From an uncultured Clostridia bacterium (GTDB lineage: Bacteria; Bacillota; Clostridia; Oscillospirales; Acutalibacteraceae): a DNA stretch of 39,108 nt. The stretch is from NCBI GenBank assembly GCA_947630835.1, contig CANRIZ010000023.1:1-39108 (forward strand), given 5' to 3'. How positions within the stretch are numbered: the first letter of the stretch is position 1; every line of letters starts with the position of its first letter. A program made the position numbers and the translations under genes. Shown here piece after piece: positions 25,214-33,206 of the stretch. Below the pieces are notes generated by a model. That model had not been told where the DNA came from. It did no database searches and worked only from the letters and a program-made list of their open reading frames with translations.

Positions 25214-25653
25214 TTTTTCAGCAACCCTCTGATTTTAAATATATACTTTCTCATCGGTCTGAAAAGAGTCCAAATTGCGCCGTAAAGCCTGTAGCCGAAA
25301 GAATTTTCCGAAATTTTTTTGCCGTTCCTGACCACCGCCGCCGTAACGCCGACAATCCGAGCGTAGGCTATATCCTTTTCGATTTCCCATTGGTTGTCGC
25401 CGCAGGCGCAAAAAGAATTTTCCCCCGTCCTGACCGCCCTGTGCAAAACGAAGGCGCCGTCTTCTCTTCTGTAGAGGGGAATATCATACTTTTTTAATTT
25501 GCCGTCAAACGCCCTGAGTATAACCGTGTCCCTTTTTTGCGTAAGCAAAGGCAGCATACTCGTTCCGTTTATATTTATCTCAAACGTGCCGCCGCTTTTG
25601 AGTTTTTCCTCTATTATCGGCAGCAAGTCCTCAAGCCTGTATCCGCTGTCCAC
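25192..25653 (-). CDS. S26/S24-type signal-peptidase-like serine protease
   Basis: About 153 residues. It contains ININGTSMLPLL, with the catalytic-Ser SM motif (S32 from this start), FVLHRAV with a His at the general-base position (H71) as in SipW/eukaryotic-type enzymes rather than Lys, and the CGDN box. A basic, hydrophobic C-terminus (about 120-153) may sit at the membrane; there is no clear N-terminal anchor. The frame opens at a TTG (25662) that overlaps the previous stop, but GAGG lies ten bases before a GTG at 25653, which I prefer. This small family is often found near PqqD-like and HPr-kinase-like genes, where a role in leader cleavage is presumed. No substrate is visible here. Confidence 0.75.
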   Translation of the reverse strand: MDSGYRLEDLLPIIEEKLKSGGTFEININGTSMLPLLTQKRDTVILRAFDGKLKKYDIPLYRREDGAFVLHRAVRTGENSFCACGDNQWEIEKDIAYARIVGVTAAVVRNGKKISENSFGYRLYGAIWTLFRPMRKYIFKIRGLLKKWITRKR

Positions 25654-25658
25654 AAAAA

Positions 25659-25925
25659 TCAATCCTCGATAATTTTTTCGGCGCGAAGCTTAATTATATA
25701 CCTGTCAATATCCCTTGCGGCTGTTTCCTCGTCGACGTCGTATTCCGCCAGAACCTCTTTTACGAGTTCTTCCCTGTCCGCCCCGTTTTCGAGAAATTTC
25801 CAAATAAAAGCGCCCACGCCGTTTAAGGTCATAATCCCCTTGAAGCTTGACTGAGTTTCCCCGAGCGGAACAACAACGTAGCTGCCCGCAATTTCCTTTA
25901 AAGCATAGCCTTCTTTAATTTTCAT
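25659..25925 (-). CDS. PqqD-family peptide-binding protein (RRE)
   Basis: An 88-residue protein with the PqqD/RRE fold: an N-terminal three-strand part (EIAGSYVVVPLGE), the LNGVGAFIWKFLENG helix motif typical of PqqD proteins, then EVLAEYDVDEETAARDIDRYI. In ribosomal peptide (RiPP) pathways these bind the leader of a precursor and present it to a modifying enzyme. It starts with ATG after GGAGGTAATT, overlapping the end of the kinase-like gene by 11 bases, so the two are tightly coupled. In lasso peptide systems the equivalent is the B1 protein, but no lasso cyclase gene is present here. Confidence 0.87.
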   Translation of the reverse strand: MKIKEGYALKEIAGSYVVVPLGETQSSFKGIMTLNGVGAFIWKFLENGADREELVKEVLAEYDVDEETAARDIDRYIIKLRAEKIIED

Positions 25926-26649
25926 AATTACCTCCGCCGGATTTTATATATTCGTTTATGCCGTTATACGCGGTGAAAACCGCTTCCCGGGACATATTGC
26001 ATTTGAGCCTGAAAACCGGTATCTCCCTCAAAACCGCGTCAATCATAGCGAGCAGCTTCATCATCCGTTCCCTGTCCGAAGGCCGCAGAGTCTGCGACAT
26101 AAAACGCGGTATCGCCTGCCCCGGCGTCATACGCTCTATGCTGTTTTCCTTCGCCCTTTCGAGAAAAACCACAGCCCTCAAAGGAACGCGGACGTTTGCG
26201 CTCTTGTCGTCCTTCCCGCTGAAAGGAGTTCCGCAGGCATACAGTGCGCCGTTTATTTTTCTTATGGCGGGCTTATCGTCGTTTATTATGCTAACGTCGT
26301 CAAAAACCTTTTGCCACAGAGCCGTGTGCGTGGATTTGCCAATCCCGCTTTTTGCCGAAAAGAGGTAAGCGCAGCCGTCCTTTTCCACAGCCGAGGCGTG
26401 CAGCAGCATACCGTCGTAATCAAGCAGCTTGTAATAGAACATCTCGCCGCAAAATATATAATCGCACTCGTCCAAGCTGAGATGCGGGAGCCTTGCCGCC
26501 TTTTCTTTGAGCGTTTTTTCGGGTACGCCGACAAAGAAATCCGCTTTTTCGCCGCCGTCCTCGGCAAGATATGCCCTTGAACGCTCGTAAACCAAGCCCT
26601 CTTTGCAATCCATATTCACTTTAAGACCCGCTATGTCAAAAAGCTCCAT
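25915..26649 (-). CDS. HPr-kinase-like P-loop protein, candidate peptide kinase
   Basis: A 244-residue protein with a Walker A SAKSGIGKST (98-107) preceded by LLHASAVEKDGCAYLF, and the acidic IINDDKPAI (D124/D125), as in HPr(Ser) kinase and its relatives. It lacks the N-terminal DRTGG-type domain of true HprK, so it is not the carbon-catabolite regulator. Similar HprK-like proteins in Paenibacillus lasso clusters phosphorylate the precursor peptide; here the gene is followed directly by a PqqD-like binder, a serine protease and an exporter. I infer a peptide or small-molecule kinase. The ATG at 26649 follows AGAGGTTAAAA, and a promoter lies about 35 bases upstream. Confidence 0.8.
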   Translation of the reverse strand: MELFDIAGLKVNMDCKEGLVYERSRAYLAEDGGEKADFFVGVPEKTLKEKAARLPHLSLDECDYIFCGEMFYYKLLDYDGMLLHASAVEKDGCAYLFSAKSGIGKSTHTALWQKVFDDVSIINDDKPAIRKINGALYACGTPFSGKDDKSANVRVPLRAVVFLERAKENSIERMTPGQAIPRFMSQTLRPSDRERMMKLLAMIDAVLREIPVFRLKCNMSREAVFTAYNGINEYIKSGGGNYEN

Positions 26650-26679
26650 TTTTAACCTCTCAAAGCATTGAATAGAATT

Positions 26680-26708
26680 ATTTTAACATTTTTTCATGGT
26701 TTTGTATA
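26680..26708 (-). promoter_or_regulatory. Candidate promoter of the kinase/PqqD/S26/ABC cluster
   Basis: On the minus strand TATACA (26703-26708), 17-base spacer, TAAAAT (26680-26685); the -35 is weak. The leader would be about 25 bases. The 179-base gap contains only this and the proS terminator, and no precursor ORF longer than about 14 codons. Confidence 0.45.
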
Positions 26709-26773
26709 GATTGTATTTCAATAAAATTATTCTCTGTTAAAATACGCTTATTACGGCTTTGCAAAAAGCTTCT

Positions 26774-26814
26774 AAAAAAAGGTCACTCTCCAAATAAGGC
26801 AATTCGGAGAGTGA
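26774..26814 (-). terminator. Rho-independent terminator of acpP-proS
   Basis: CACTCTCC pairs with GGAGAGTG (8 bp plus one A-T) across a 14-base loop and is followed on the minus strand by ACC and seven T, shortly after the proS stop. Confidence 0.87.
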
Positions 26815-26828
26815 AACCGCCGTAATTA

Positions 26829-28265
26829 TCAATATGCCTTGCCCCAGTAAAGCATCTTTTTCGCAGGCTTGCCGCAGCATACGCATTTGTCGGAAATTTC
26901 GGTCTGCTCAAACGGAATACAGCGGGAAGTTACGCCCGTCTCCTCTTTGAGCTTATCCTCGCACGCTCTGTCGCCGCACCACATAGCTTTGATAAAGCCG
27001 GGCTTGTTGTCCGCAATTTCCTTGAGTTCCTCAAAGCTGCGAGCCTCGTAGGTCATTTTTTCTCTTCTTTCGAGAGCGTTTTTGTAAAGCGAAGCGTGAA
27101 CCTCGTCGAGCAATTCGGGGATTTTTTCTTCAAGCTCGTCAAGGCTTACAAAAATCTTTTCCCTGTTGTCGCGGCGCACTATGACGCATTGATTTTTCTC
27201 TATATCCTTGGGGCCTATCTCCAGACGGAGCGGCACGCCCTTCATTTCGTATTCGGCAAATTTCCAACCGGGAGTATTGTCCGTTTTATCGCACTTAACC
27301 CTGCAAACTCCGGAAAGCCTTTCGGTAATTTCGTCCGCCTTTTCAAGCACGCCGGGTTTATGGTACGCTATGGGGACTACGACCGTCTGTATGGGCGCAA
27401 TCTTCGGCGGAAGCACAAGCCCGTTGTTGTCGCCGTGAGCCATAATAATAGCTCCGATAAGCCTTGTGGACGTGCCCCAGGAGGTCTGGAAGGGATATTT
27501 AAGCTTATTGTCCTTATCGGTAAACTGTATTTGGAAAGCCTTTGCAAAGCCGTCGCCGAAATAATGGGAGGTTCCCGACTGAAGCGCCTTACCGTCGTGC
27601 ATAAGAGCTTCTATGGTATAGGTGTCTTCCGCACCGGCGAACCTTTCCTTTTCGGTCTTAACGCCCTTTACAACGGGAATCGCAAGCACGTTTTCGCAGA
27701 AATCGGCATAGACGTTCAACATTTTGATTGTTTCTTCCTGCGCTTGCTCGGCAGTGGCGTGTATGGTATGTCCCTCCTGCCACCAAAATTCCCTTGTCCT
27801 TAAAAACGGTCTTGTTGTTTTTTCCCAGCGCACAACCGAAACCCACTGATTGTAAAGCTTGGGCAAATCACGGTAAGACTGTACGGTTTGCTTGTAATGC
27901 TCGCAGAAAAGCGTTTCGGAAGTAGGTCTTACGCAAAGGCGTTCCTCAAGCTTTTCGCTGCCGCCGTGAGTAACCCACGCAACCTCTGGTGCAAAGCCCT
28001 CGACGTGGTCCTTTTCCTTTTCCAAAAGGCTTTCGGGTATAAACATAGGCATACAAACGTTTTCGTGGCCGGTCGCCTTAAACATACCGTCCATAATCTT
28101 CTGTATGTTTTCCCATATGGCGCAGCCGTAAGGCCTTAAAACAATACAGCCCTTTACGCTTGTATATCCGCAAAGCTCGGCTTTTTTTACAACGTCGGTG
28201 TACCACTTTGCGAAGTCCTCGTCCATTGAGGTTATTTCCTCAACCATTTTTTTCTGTTCTGCCAT
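26829..28265 (-). CDS. proS: Prolyl-tRNA synthetase, archaeal/eukaryotic type
   Basis: A 478-residue class II synthetase that charges tRNA-Pro. Motif 2 is [22 protein letters not shown]-like (about 147-168), motif 3 contains [16 protein letters not shown], and RPTSET marks the proline pocket. There is no inserted editing (INS) domain between motifs 2 and 3, and the C-terminus has the zinc-binding tail with Cys in MWCGD, RCIPF and CVCCGK, ending in Tyr. All this is the shorter ProS type 3. The ATG at 28265 follows AAGGATGTAGTTTA. It is co-transcribed with acpP, 32 bases upstream. Confidence 0.97.
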   Translation of the reverse strand: MAEQKKMVEEITSMDEDFAKWYTDVVKKAELCGYTSVKGCIVLRPYGCAIWENIQKIMDGMFKATGHENVCMPMFIPESLLEKEKDHVEGFAPEVAWVTHGGSEKLEERLCVRPTSETLFCEHYKQTVQSYRDLPKLYNQWVSVVRWEKTTRPFLRTREFWWQEGHTIHATAEQAQEETIKMLNVYADFCENVLAIPVVKGVKTEKERFAGAEDTYTIEALMHDGKALQSGTSHYFGDGFAKAFQIQFTDKDNKLKYPFQTSWGTSTRLIGAIIMAHGDNNGLVLPPKIAPIQTVVVPIAYHKPGVLEKADEITERLSGVCRVKCDKTDNTPGWKFAEYEMKGVPLRLEIGPKDIEKNQCVIVRRDNREKIFVSLDELEEKIPELLDEVHASLYKNALERREKMTYEARSFEELKEIADNKPGFIKAMWCGDRACEDKLKEETGVTSRCIPFEQTEISDKCVCCGKPAKKMLYWGKAY

Positions 28266-28297
28266 TAAACTACATCCTTATCTTTCCTATTTTGCGC

Positions 28298-28522
28298 TTA
28301 GTTTTCTTCGATATATTTAACTATATCCGCCACGGTTTTTATTTCGGAAATCGCCTCGTCGGGGACCTCAATTTTAAATTCGTCTTCAAACGTCATAACA
28401 AGGTCTATCAAATCAAGGCTGTCGGCGTCAAGATCCTCTCTTATTACCGTTTCGGGCGTAATGCTGTCCGAATCAATTTCAAACTGTTCGCAAATAATGT
28501 CTCTGACCTTTTCAAAAATCAT
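28298..28522 (-). CDS. acpP: Acyl carrier protein
   Basis: A 74-residue acidic protein with the phosphopantetheine site DADSLDLIDL (Ser35) and the flanking helices of ACP (IICEQFEIDSDSITPETVI; VADIVKYIEEN). It carries growing fatty-acyl chains after modification by a holo-ACP synthase. No fab genes adjoin it; its partner is proS. The ATG follows AAGGAGCTTATT and a good promoter lies about 45 bases upstream. It could be the housekeeping ACP or a specialised one; the sequence is ordinary for AcpP. Confidence 0.93.
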   Translation of the reverse strand: MIFEKVRDIICEQFEIDSDSITPETVIREDLDADSLDLIDLVMTFEDEFKIEVPDEAISEIKTVADIVKYIEEN

Positions 28523-28567
28523 AATAAGCTCCTTATATGAATTTAATTAAATTACCGATTACATTAC

Positions 28568-28595
28568 ATTTTAAATAAATATTCGGCTTTGTCAA
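28568..28595 (-). promoter_or_regulatory. Promoter of acpP-proS
   Basis: On the minus strand TTGACA (28590-28595), 16-base spacer, TAAAAT (28568-28573). It starts five bases after the stop codon of the phosphohexomutase gene, which has no terminator of its own. Confidence 0.72.
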
Positions 28596-28599
28596 TAGC

Positions 28600-30126
28600 T
28601 TATTCAAAATTCTTTAAGCTGTGAAAAGCCTCCATATCCAAAGAGCCGAAAATTTTAAGCTCCTCAAACGCCTCAAAGGCGATTTTCATAACGCCGCCCT
28701 TAACCGCGCTTTCTATATTCATAGGCATCACGGGGTCGTGTACGCTGAGCCTCAAAAGGAAAAAGCCTTTTTTGTCGGGAGCGCCGAAAGAAACCTTTAC
28801 GCCCTCGCAGGAATCCGAAGCAAGCTCCCATTCGGGCTTGAGCTTTGCAACTCCTTCAAGGTGTTTTATGACCTTTTCGCCGTATTCTCTGAAATTTTCC
28901 TCTTTTATTTTAAAGCGAAGCTCGGTTTCCTCCGCGGGTTCTTTTAAATCCTTTATCACGCTGTCGAGCGTTTTCCCCTGCGCGCGCAAATCCGCCATTT
29001 TAATAATAATTTTAGTGATAAGATACGCTCCGTCGTCAAGAAAATAGTTTTCCTTAAATGCGGCGTGACCCGAGGTTTCTATCGCAAGCGGAGAGTTAAC
29101 GCCCTCCTTGCAGAGCCTTATGCTTTCGTCAATAACGTTTTTATAGCCTCTTTTAAATCGTCTGTGAACCCCGCCGAGCTTTTCGTTTATAAACTCCGTA
29201 AGCCCCGCCGAGGTGACGGAATCGGTAACTATTGTTCCTCCCGCGTTGTTTTCAAGCGCAATGCTTGCCGCAAGCGCAACAAGCCTGTTTCGGTTGATTT
29301 CCTTTCCGTCGGCGCTCACGCACGCCGCCCTGTCTACGTCGGTATCAAAAATCACGCCGAGATCCGCGCCCGAATTTACAGTCGCCTCGCATATGGATTT
29401 CATCGCTTCTTCATTTTCGGGGTTTGGAACGTGATTTGGGAACATTCCGTCCGGTTCGAGGTATCTGCTTGCGCTTATGTCGGCGCCCAGGGGTTCAAGC
29501 ACGCCCTTTGCGAAAAATCCGCCCACGCCGTTGCCCGCGTCCACAGCTATTTTTAAGCCCTCAAGAGGTTTTTCGTAATTCGTGTAAGAATTAACGCCCT
29601 CTTTTATAAGCTTTTTGAGATGCTCGCAGTAAACGGACATAAAGTCGATTTCCGCGGCGGTTCTCGAAGTATCGTAGGCAACCGCTTCGTACTTTTCCGC
29701 AACCTCAAGGATTTTGCTTATCTCCTCGCCGGAAAGTCCGCCGTCGCCCGTAAAAAATTTAAGACCGTTTCTGTCCCACGGGTGATGGCTTGCGGTTATC
29801 TGAACCGCGCCGTCGCAGCCGGCAAGCTTTGTTGTCATAAACATTGCCGGAGTGGAACAAAGCGAACAATCCTTTACGTTTACGCCCATTGACAGCAGTA
29901 TATCCGTAACGGCTTTTTTTATTCTCTGCGCCGACACCCTTGAATCGTGGCCGACGGAAATTACAAGCTCGTCCTTATCCTTGCCCGTTTTTGCACAAAG
30001 GAACATAACGAACGAGGCGGTAATTCTCATAACGGCTTCATCGGTCAATTCGATTTCGTGCTCGTTGTTATAGCTTACCGCAACGCCTCTTACGTCGGTG
30101 CCGCTTTTTAAATTCCGAAGCTTCAA
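28600..30126 (-). CDS. Phosphomannomutase/phosphoglucomutase-family enzyme
   Basis: A 508-residue alpha-D-phosphohexomutase that moves phosphate between C1 and C6 of a hexose. The phosphoserine loop is TASHHP (S113; the family norm is TASHNP), the metal loop is DTDVDR (D261, D263, D265), the sugar-binding loop is ETSGH, and a final phosphate-binding domain follows. Whether the substrate is glucose, mannose or glucosamine phosphate cannot be told. The start is TTG at 30126 with AGGAGG eight bases upstream; it overlaps the previous stop by four bases (TTGA). Galactokinase in the same operon feeds hexose phosphates, consistent with sugar interconversion. Confidence 0.9.
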   Translation of the reverse strand: MKLRNLKSGTDVRGVAVSYNNEHEIELTDEAVMRITASFVMFLCAKTGKDKDELVISVGHDSRVSAQRIKKAVTDILLSMGVNVKDCSLCSTPAMFMTTKLAGCDGAVQITASHHPWDRNGLKFFTGDGGLSGEEISKILEVAEKYEAVAYDTSRTAAEIDFMSVYCEHLKKLIKEGVNSYTNYEKPLEGLKIAVDAGNGVGGFFAKGVLEPLGADISASRYLEPDGMFPNHVPNPENEEAMKSICEATVNSGADLGVIFDTDVDRAACVSADGKEINRNRLVALAASIALENNAGGTIVTDSVTSAGLTEFINEKLGGVHRRFKRGYKNVIDESIRLCKEGVNSPLAIETSGHAAFKENYFLDDGAYLITKIIIKMADLRAQGKTLDSVIKDLKEPAEETELRFKIKEENFREYGEKVIKHLEGVAKLKPEWELASDSCEGVKVSFGAPDKKGFFLLRLSVHDPVMPMNIESAVKGGVMKIAFEAFEELKIFGSLDMEAFHSLKNFE

Positions 30127-31397
30127 AGCAAATTCCTCCTGACTATTTCATCGGCGGCAAGCAAAACGCCGATTTTTGACGAAAAAAAGTTAAGCCCGCC
30201 CTGCATCCATACCGCATACGGCTCGCGAAGCGGCGCGTCCGCAGAAAGCTCTATGGAGGAGCCGGAGGTGAACGCGCCCGCCGACATAATAACCTTGCTG
30301 TCGTATCCGGGCATATCCCAAGGCTCGGGGGCAACATACGAATCCACGGGAGCGCCCTTTTGCATACCTTGGCAGAATGCGATAAGCCTTTCGGAATTTT
30401 CAAGGCAAATCGCCTGAATTATATCGTGCCTTGTCTCATCGCTTCCGGGCGTAACCTTAAAGCCCAGCAGTTCAAAAAGCGAGGCGGCGAAAACCGCGGT
30501 TTTAAGCGCCTGTTCGGTAACATGGGGAGCGTTGAACAGACCCATAAAAAGGCTTCTGTTAAAGCCGAGGGTTGCGCCGAGCTCCGAACCGAGTCCGGGC
30601 GTCGTCAGCCTGTAGGAGCAAAGCTCGACAAGCTCCTTTTTGCCTGCGATATAGCCGCCGCTCGGGGCAATTCCGCCGCCCATATTCTTAATAAGCGAAC
30701 CGGCAACGATATCCGCGCCCGCCTCTATAGGTTCTCTTTCCTCGGTAAATTCGCCGTAGCAGTTATCAACCATAACCGCGGCGCCGGGGTTTACGGCGTG
30801 TACGTCGGAGCAAACCCTTTCTATTTCCGCAACGCTTATGCTGTGCCTGAGCTCATACCCTCTTGAACGCTGAATATAAACCATTTTCACGCTTTTGTCG
30901 GCGGCTTCGAGCTTTATCCTCTCGTAATCGAGCTCGTCGTTGTCCTTTAAATCCACCTGTCTGTATTTAACCGCGAAATCGGCGAGAGAACCCTGCCCTG
31001 CGCCCTTTGAGCCGAGTCCTATCACCGAATGTATGGTATCGTAGGGCGTACCCGTTACGCACAAAAGCGTGTCGCCGGGTCTTAATATGCCGTACAGGCA
31101 CACGGCAAGCGTATGCGTTCCGCAAGCAAGAGCGCCCGCCCTTATTATTGCGCTCTCCGCGGAGAATATATCCGCAACAACCGAGTCAAGCTTTTCCCTG
31201 CCCTTGTCGGAATAGCCGTATCCCGTAGTTGTGTTGAAATCCGTTTCGTCTACCCGATTTTTGATAAACGCCGCAAGCACCTTTTGCTGATTGTATTCGC
31301 CCGTGCGCTCTATTTTTTGAAATTGCTTTTCCGCTTTTTTAAGAGCCGCTTCGCCCGCCTGCTTTACGGTATCGCTCAAATCAAAATATGTATTCAT
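30123..31397 (-). CDS. PF06838 PLP enzyme (methionine gamma-lyase-like, 'aluminium resistance' family)
   Basis: A 424-residue fold-type I PLP enzyme. It opens with a helix-rich segment, then TTGYGYSDKGREKLD and GALACGTHTLAVCLYGILRPGDTLL, hallmarks of the family. The Schiff-base Lys is in DIVAGSLIKNMGGG (about 238), after the Asp of VMVDNCYGEF. Family members are annotated as Cys/Met metabolism lyases; the exact reaction is uncertain. The gene overlaps both neighbours by four bases (ATGA with the GNAT gene, TTGA with the mutase), so translation of the three is coupled. Confidence 0.9.
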   Translation of the reverse strand: MNTYFDLSDTVKQAGEAALKKAEKQFQKIERTGEYNQQKVLAAFIKNRVDETDFNTTTGYGYSDKGREKLDSVVADIFSAESAIIRAGALACGTHTLAVCLYGILRPGDTLLCVTGTPYDTIHSVIGLGSKGAGQGSLADFAVKYRQVDLKDNDELDYERIKLEAADKSVKMVYIQRSRGYELRHSISVAEIERVCSDVHAVNPGAAVMVDNCYGEFTEEREPIEAGADIVAGSLIKNMGGGIAPSGGYIAGKKELVELCSYRLTTPGLGSELGATLGFNRSLFMGLFNAPHVTEQALKTAVFAASLFELLGFKVTPGSDETRHDIIQAICLENSERLIAFCQGMQKGAPVDSYVAPEPWDMPGYDSKVIMSAGAFTSGSSIELSADAPLREPYAVWMQGGLNFFSSKIGVLLAADEIVRRNLL

Positions 31398-32203
31398 AGT
31401 TCAATCAATCCCAAATCCATATAAGCCTTTCTCTCAAATCCTATTTTTTTGTAAAAGTTTTCCGCCGCAAGGTCGTTGCAGGCGAGGAAAACCGTATCCC
31501 CCTCTTTTTTAAAATCCCTGCATATGCCCGAAATGCAATCGCTTGCGTATCCCATTTTGCGAAAATCCCTGTCGGTGGCAACATCTCTGATATAAACCAT
31601 ACTGCCGAGCCTGTCCGCAACCGCGGCGGACAATATCGAATTTTCACCCGATTTTACCGTTCTGACGGTGGTAAAGCCGTTAAATATGCCCCTTGAAGTT
31701 CTTGCAAGCCAATGCTTGTAAGCGTTTTCGGAAAGCTTTTTTAAATCCTTATCCTTAACCGCGTTTGCGCCCTTTATTATATCCTGCCGCGATTTTGTAA
31801 GCAAGTCGAAAACCGGGCGTAAGCCGTCGTTTATCTCAACCGATTTTTTACCCTTTTCTATATCCTTTTTCAAAACCATAAGGCTGATTTTTGAAAATGC
31901 GGTCATGGATATTTTTGCGCTTACCGAGCTTTCGCAGTGAACTACCATTGCGCCGAGCCTTGAAACAAAGTCGCAAAGCTCATAGAAATCCGCGTTTTCC
32001 TTTGCGGTCAGAAAAACCTTGCTCGTTTCCTTTTCAACGACAAGCGCAGTTACGTCGTCGTCCTGCGTCTGCACCCAAGCGCCGTCAACGCTTGTGTAAT
32101 CAAGCAGCGACATAAGCACAAACATTCCGTCCGCGCTTTTTTTGAAAAAATCCGCAAGTCCGAGCGCCGTTTCCGAATTAAGATTCTCGATAAGCTTAAT
32201 CAT
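31394..32203 (-). CDS. GNAT-family N-acetyltransferase
   Basis: A 269-residue protein whose C-terminal half is a GNAT domain: MVYIRDVATDRDFRKMGYASDCI carries the acetyl-CoA loop (R/Q-x-x-G-x-A-type RKMGYA), and LAAENFYKKIGFERK is the usual end motif. The N-terminal half (about 1-130) is probably a degenerate second GNAT-like domain. The ATG at 32203 has GGGGAG eight bases upstream, which is better than the TTG two codons earlier; the start region overlaps the preceding M42 gene by 8 bases. The substrate is unknown. Confidence 0.85.
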   Translation of the reverse strand: MIKLIENLNSETALGLADFFKKSADGMFVLMSLLDYTSVDGAWVQTQDDDVTALVVEKETSKVFLTAKENADFYELCDFVSRLGAMVVHCESSVSAKISMTAFSKISLMVLKKDIEKGKKSVEINDGLRPVFDLLTKSRQDIIKGANAVKDKDLKKLSENAYKHWLARTSRGIFNGFTTVRTVKSGENSILSAAVADRLGSMVYIRDVATDRDFRKMGYASDCISGICRDFKKEGDTVFLACNDLAAENFYKKIGFERKAYMDLGLIEL

Positions 32204-33206
32204 TCGCAAGCTCCCCTATAAGCTTTTGGGCGAGCAGCTTGACGCTTTCGATATCCTCAAGCTTTGCAACGCAGGACGGCGAGTGAATATACCTTGTGGG
32301 GACGGAAACCGCTATGGTTTTCACTCCGCCGCAGGACTTATGAATTGCCGCCGCGTCGTTGCCTCCCGCAACCGCCGTTTTGGTTTGGCATTTAATGCCG
32401 TTGTCCTCTGCGATTTTCAAAGCCCTTTTATACAGTTGAAAATCGTAAACAGTACCCGAATCCATATAAGAAACAACCGCGCCGCCGCCGAGAACGCACA
32501 CCTTTTTGCCCTCCGGCACGCCCGAAACATCGTTTGCGGTTGTCCCCTCAAGCACAACGGCGAAGTCCGGCTTAACGTTGTATGCGGCGACCGCCGCTCC
32601 CCTTGTGCCTATTTCCTCCTGCGTGACAAAGCAGGCGGTAAAATCATATTCCGTGTCGGAATTTAAAATATCTATAAGTATTTTACAGCCCATTCTGTCG
32701 TCAAGCGCCTTTGCCTTTACAAAGCCGTTTCCGTACAGCGTATAATCCGAATTAAAATAAGCGCTGTCGCCTATATTGACATAATGCTCCGCCTGTTTTC
32801 TGTTCTCCGCGCCTATATCTATATACATTTCATCAAAGTCCGGCGCTTTTTTCAGCTCGTCCGCCGAAAGATGATGCACCGCCTTGGAGGCTATTACGCC
32901 GCTTACCTTTCGTTCGCCTACGGTAACGCTTCTGCCGAAAACCACCCTTGCGTCAATGCCGCCGACGGGAGCGAATTTTAAAAAACCGTCGTCCGTGATG
33001 TAGGTTATTATAAAGCCTACCTCGTCCATATGGGCGGAAAGCATAATTTTATTTTTCGGCCGTTTGCTTCCCTTTTTTTCAACAATCAAGTTCCCGAGGT
33101 TGTCAACGCCGTAAGCGCAATCAGAAGGCAGAAGCCCGATTATATAATCCCTTACCTCGTCCTCTCTTCCCGAGATTCCGTTTATAAGGCATAATTCTTT
33201 AAGCAT
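32196..33206 (-). CDS. M42-family metallo-aminopeptidase (second of a tandem pair)
   Basis: A 336-residue cocatalytic metallopeptidase. Visible ligand motifs are LSAHMDEVGF (His), KALDDRMGC (Asp), TQEEIGTRGA (the two Glu) and RYIHSPS (final His). M42 enzymes form dodecameric particles that trim peptides in the cytosol; some act as endoglucanase-annotated FrvX/YsdC types. The ATG follows CGGAGGCGTTTTCG and overlaps the first M42 gene by 8 bases. Sequence differs clearly from its neighbour, so this is an old duplication rather than a recent one. Confidence 0.93.
   Translation of the reverse strand: MLKELCLINGISGREDEVRDYIIGLLPSDCAYGVDNLGNLIVEKKGSKRPKNKIMLSAHMDEVGFIITYITDDGFLKFAPVGGIDARVVFGRSVTVGERKVSGVIASKAVHHLSADELKKAPDFDEMYIDIGAENRKQAEHYVNIGDSAYFNSDYTLYGNGFVKAKALDDRMGCKILIDILNSDTEYDFTACFVTQEEIGTRGAAVAAYNVKPDFAVVLEGTTANDVSGVPEGKKVCVLGGGAVVSYMDSGTVYDFQLYKRALKIAEDNGIKCQTKTAVAGGNDAAAIHKSCGGVKTIAVSVPTRYIHSPSCVAKLEDIESVKLLAQKLIGELAND

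Noticed and set aside
25915-26649. True HPr kinase/phosphorylase (HprK)
   Set aside because: The N-terminal domain of HprK is missing and the gene is embedded with a PqqD-like protein, a protease and an exporter.
23546-26649. Complete lasso peptide cluster
   Set aside because: There is no asparagine-synthetase-like cyclase, no transglutaminase-like B2 protein and no precursor.
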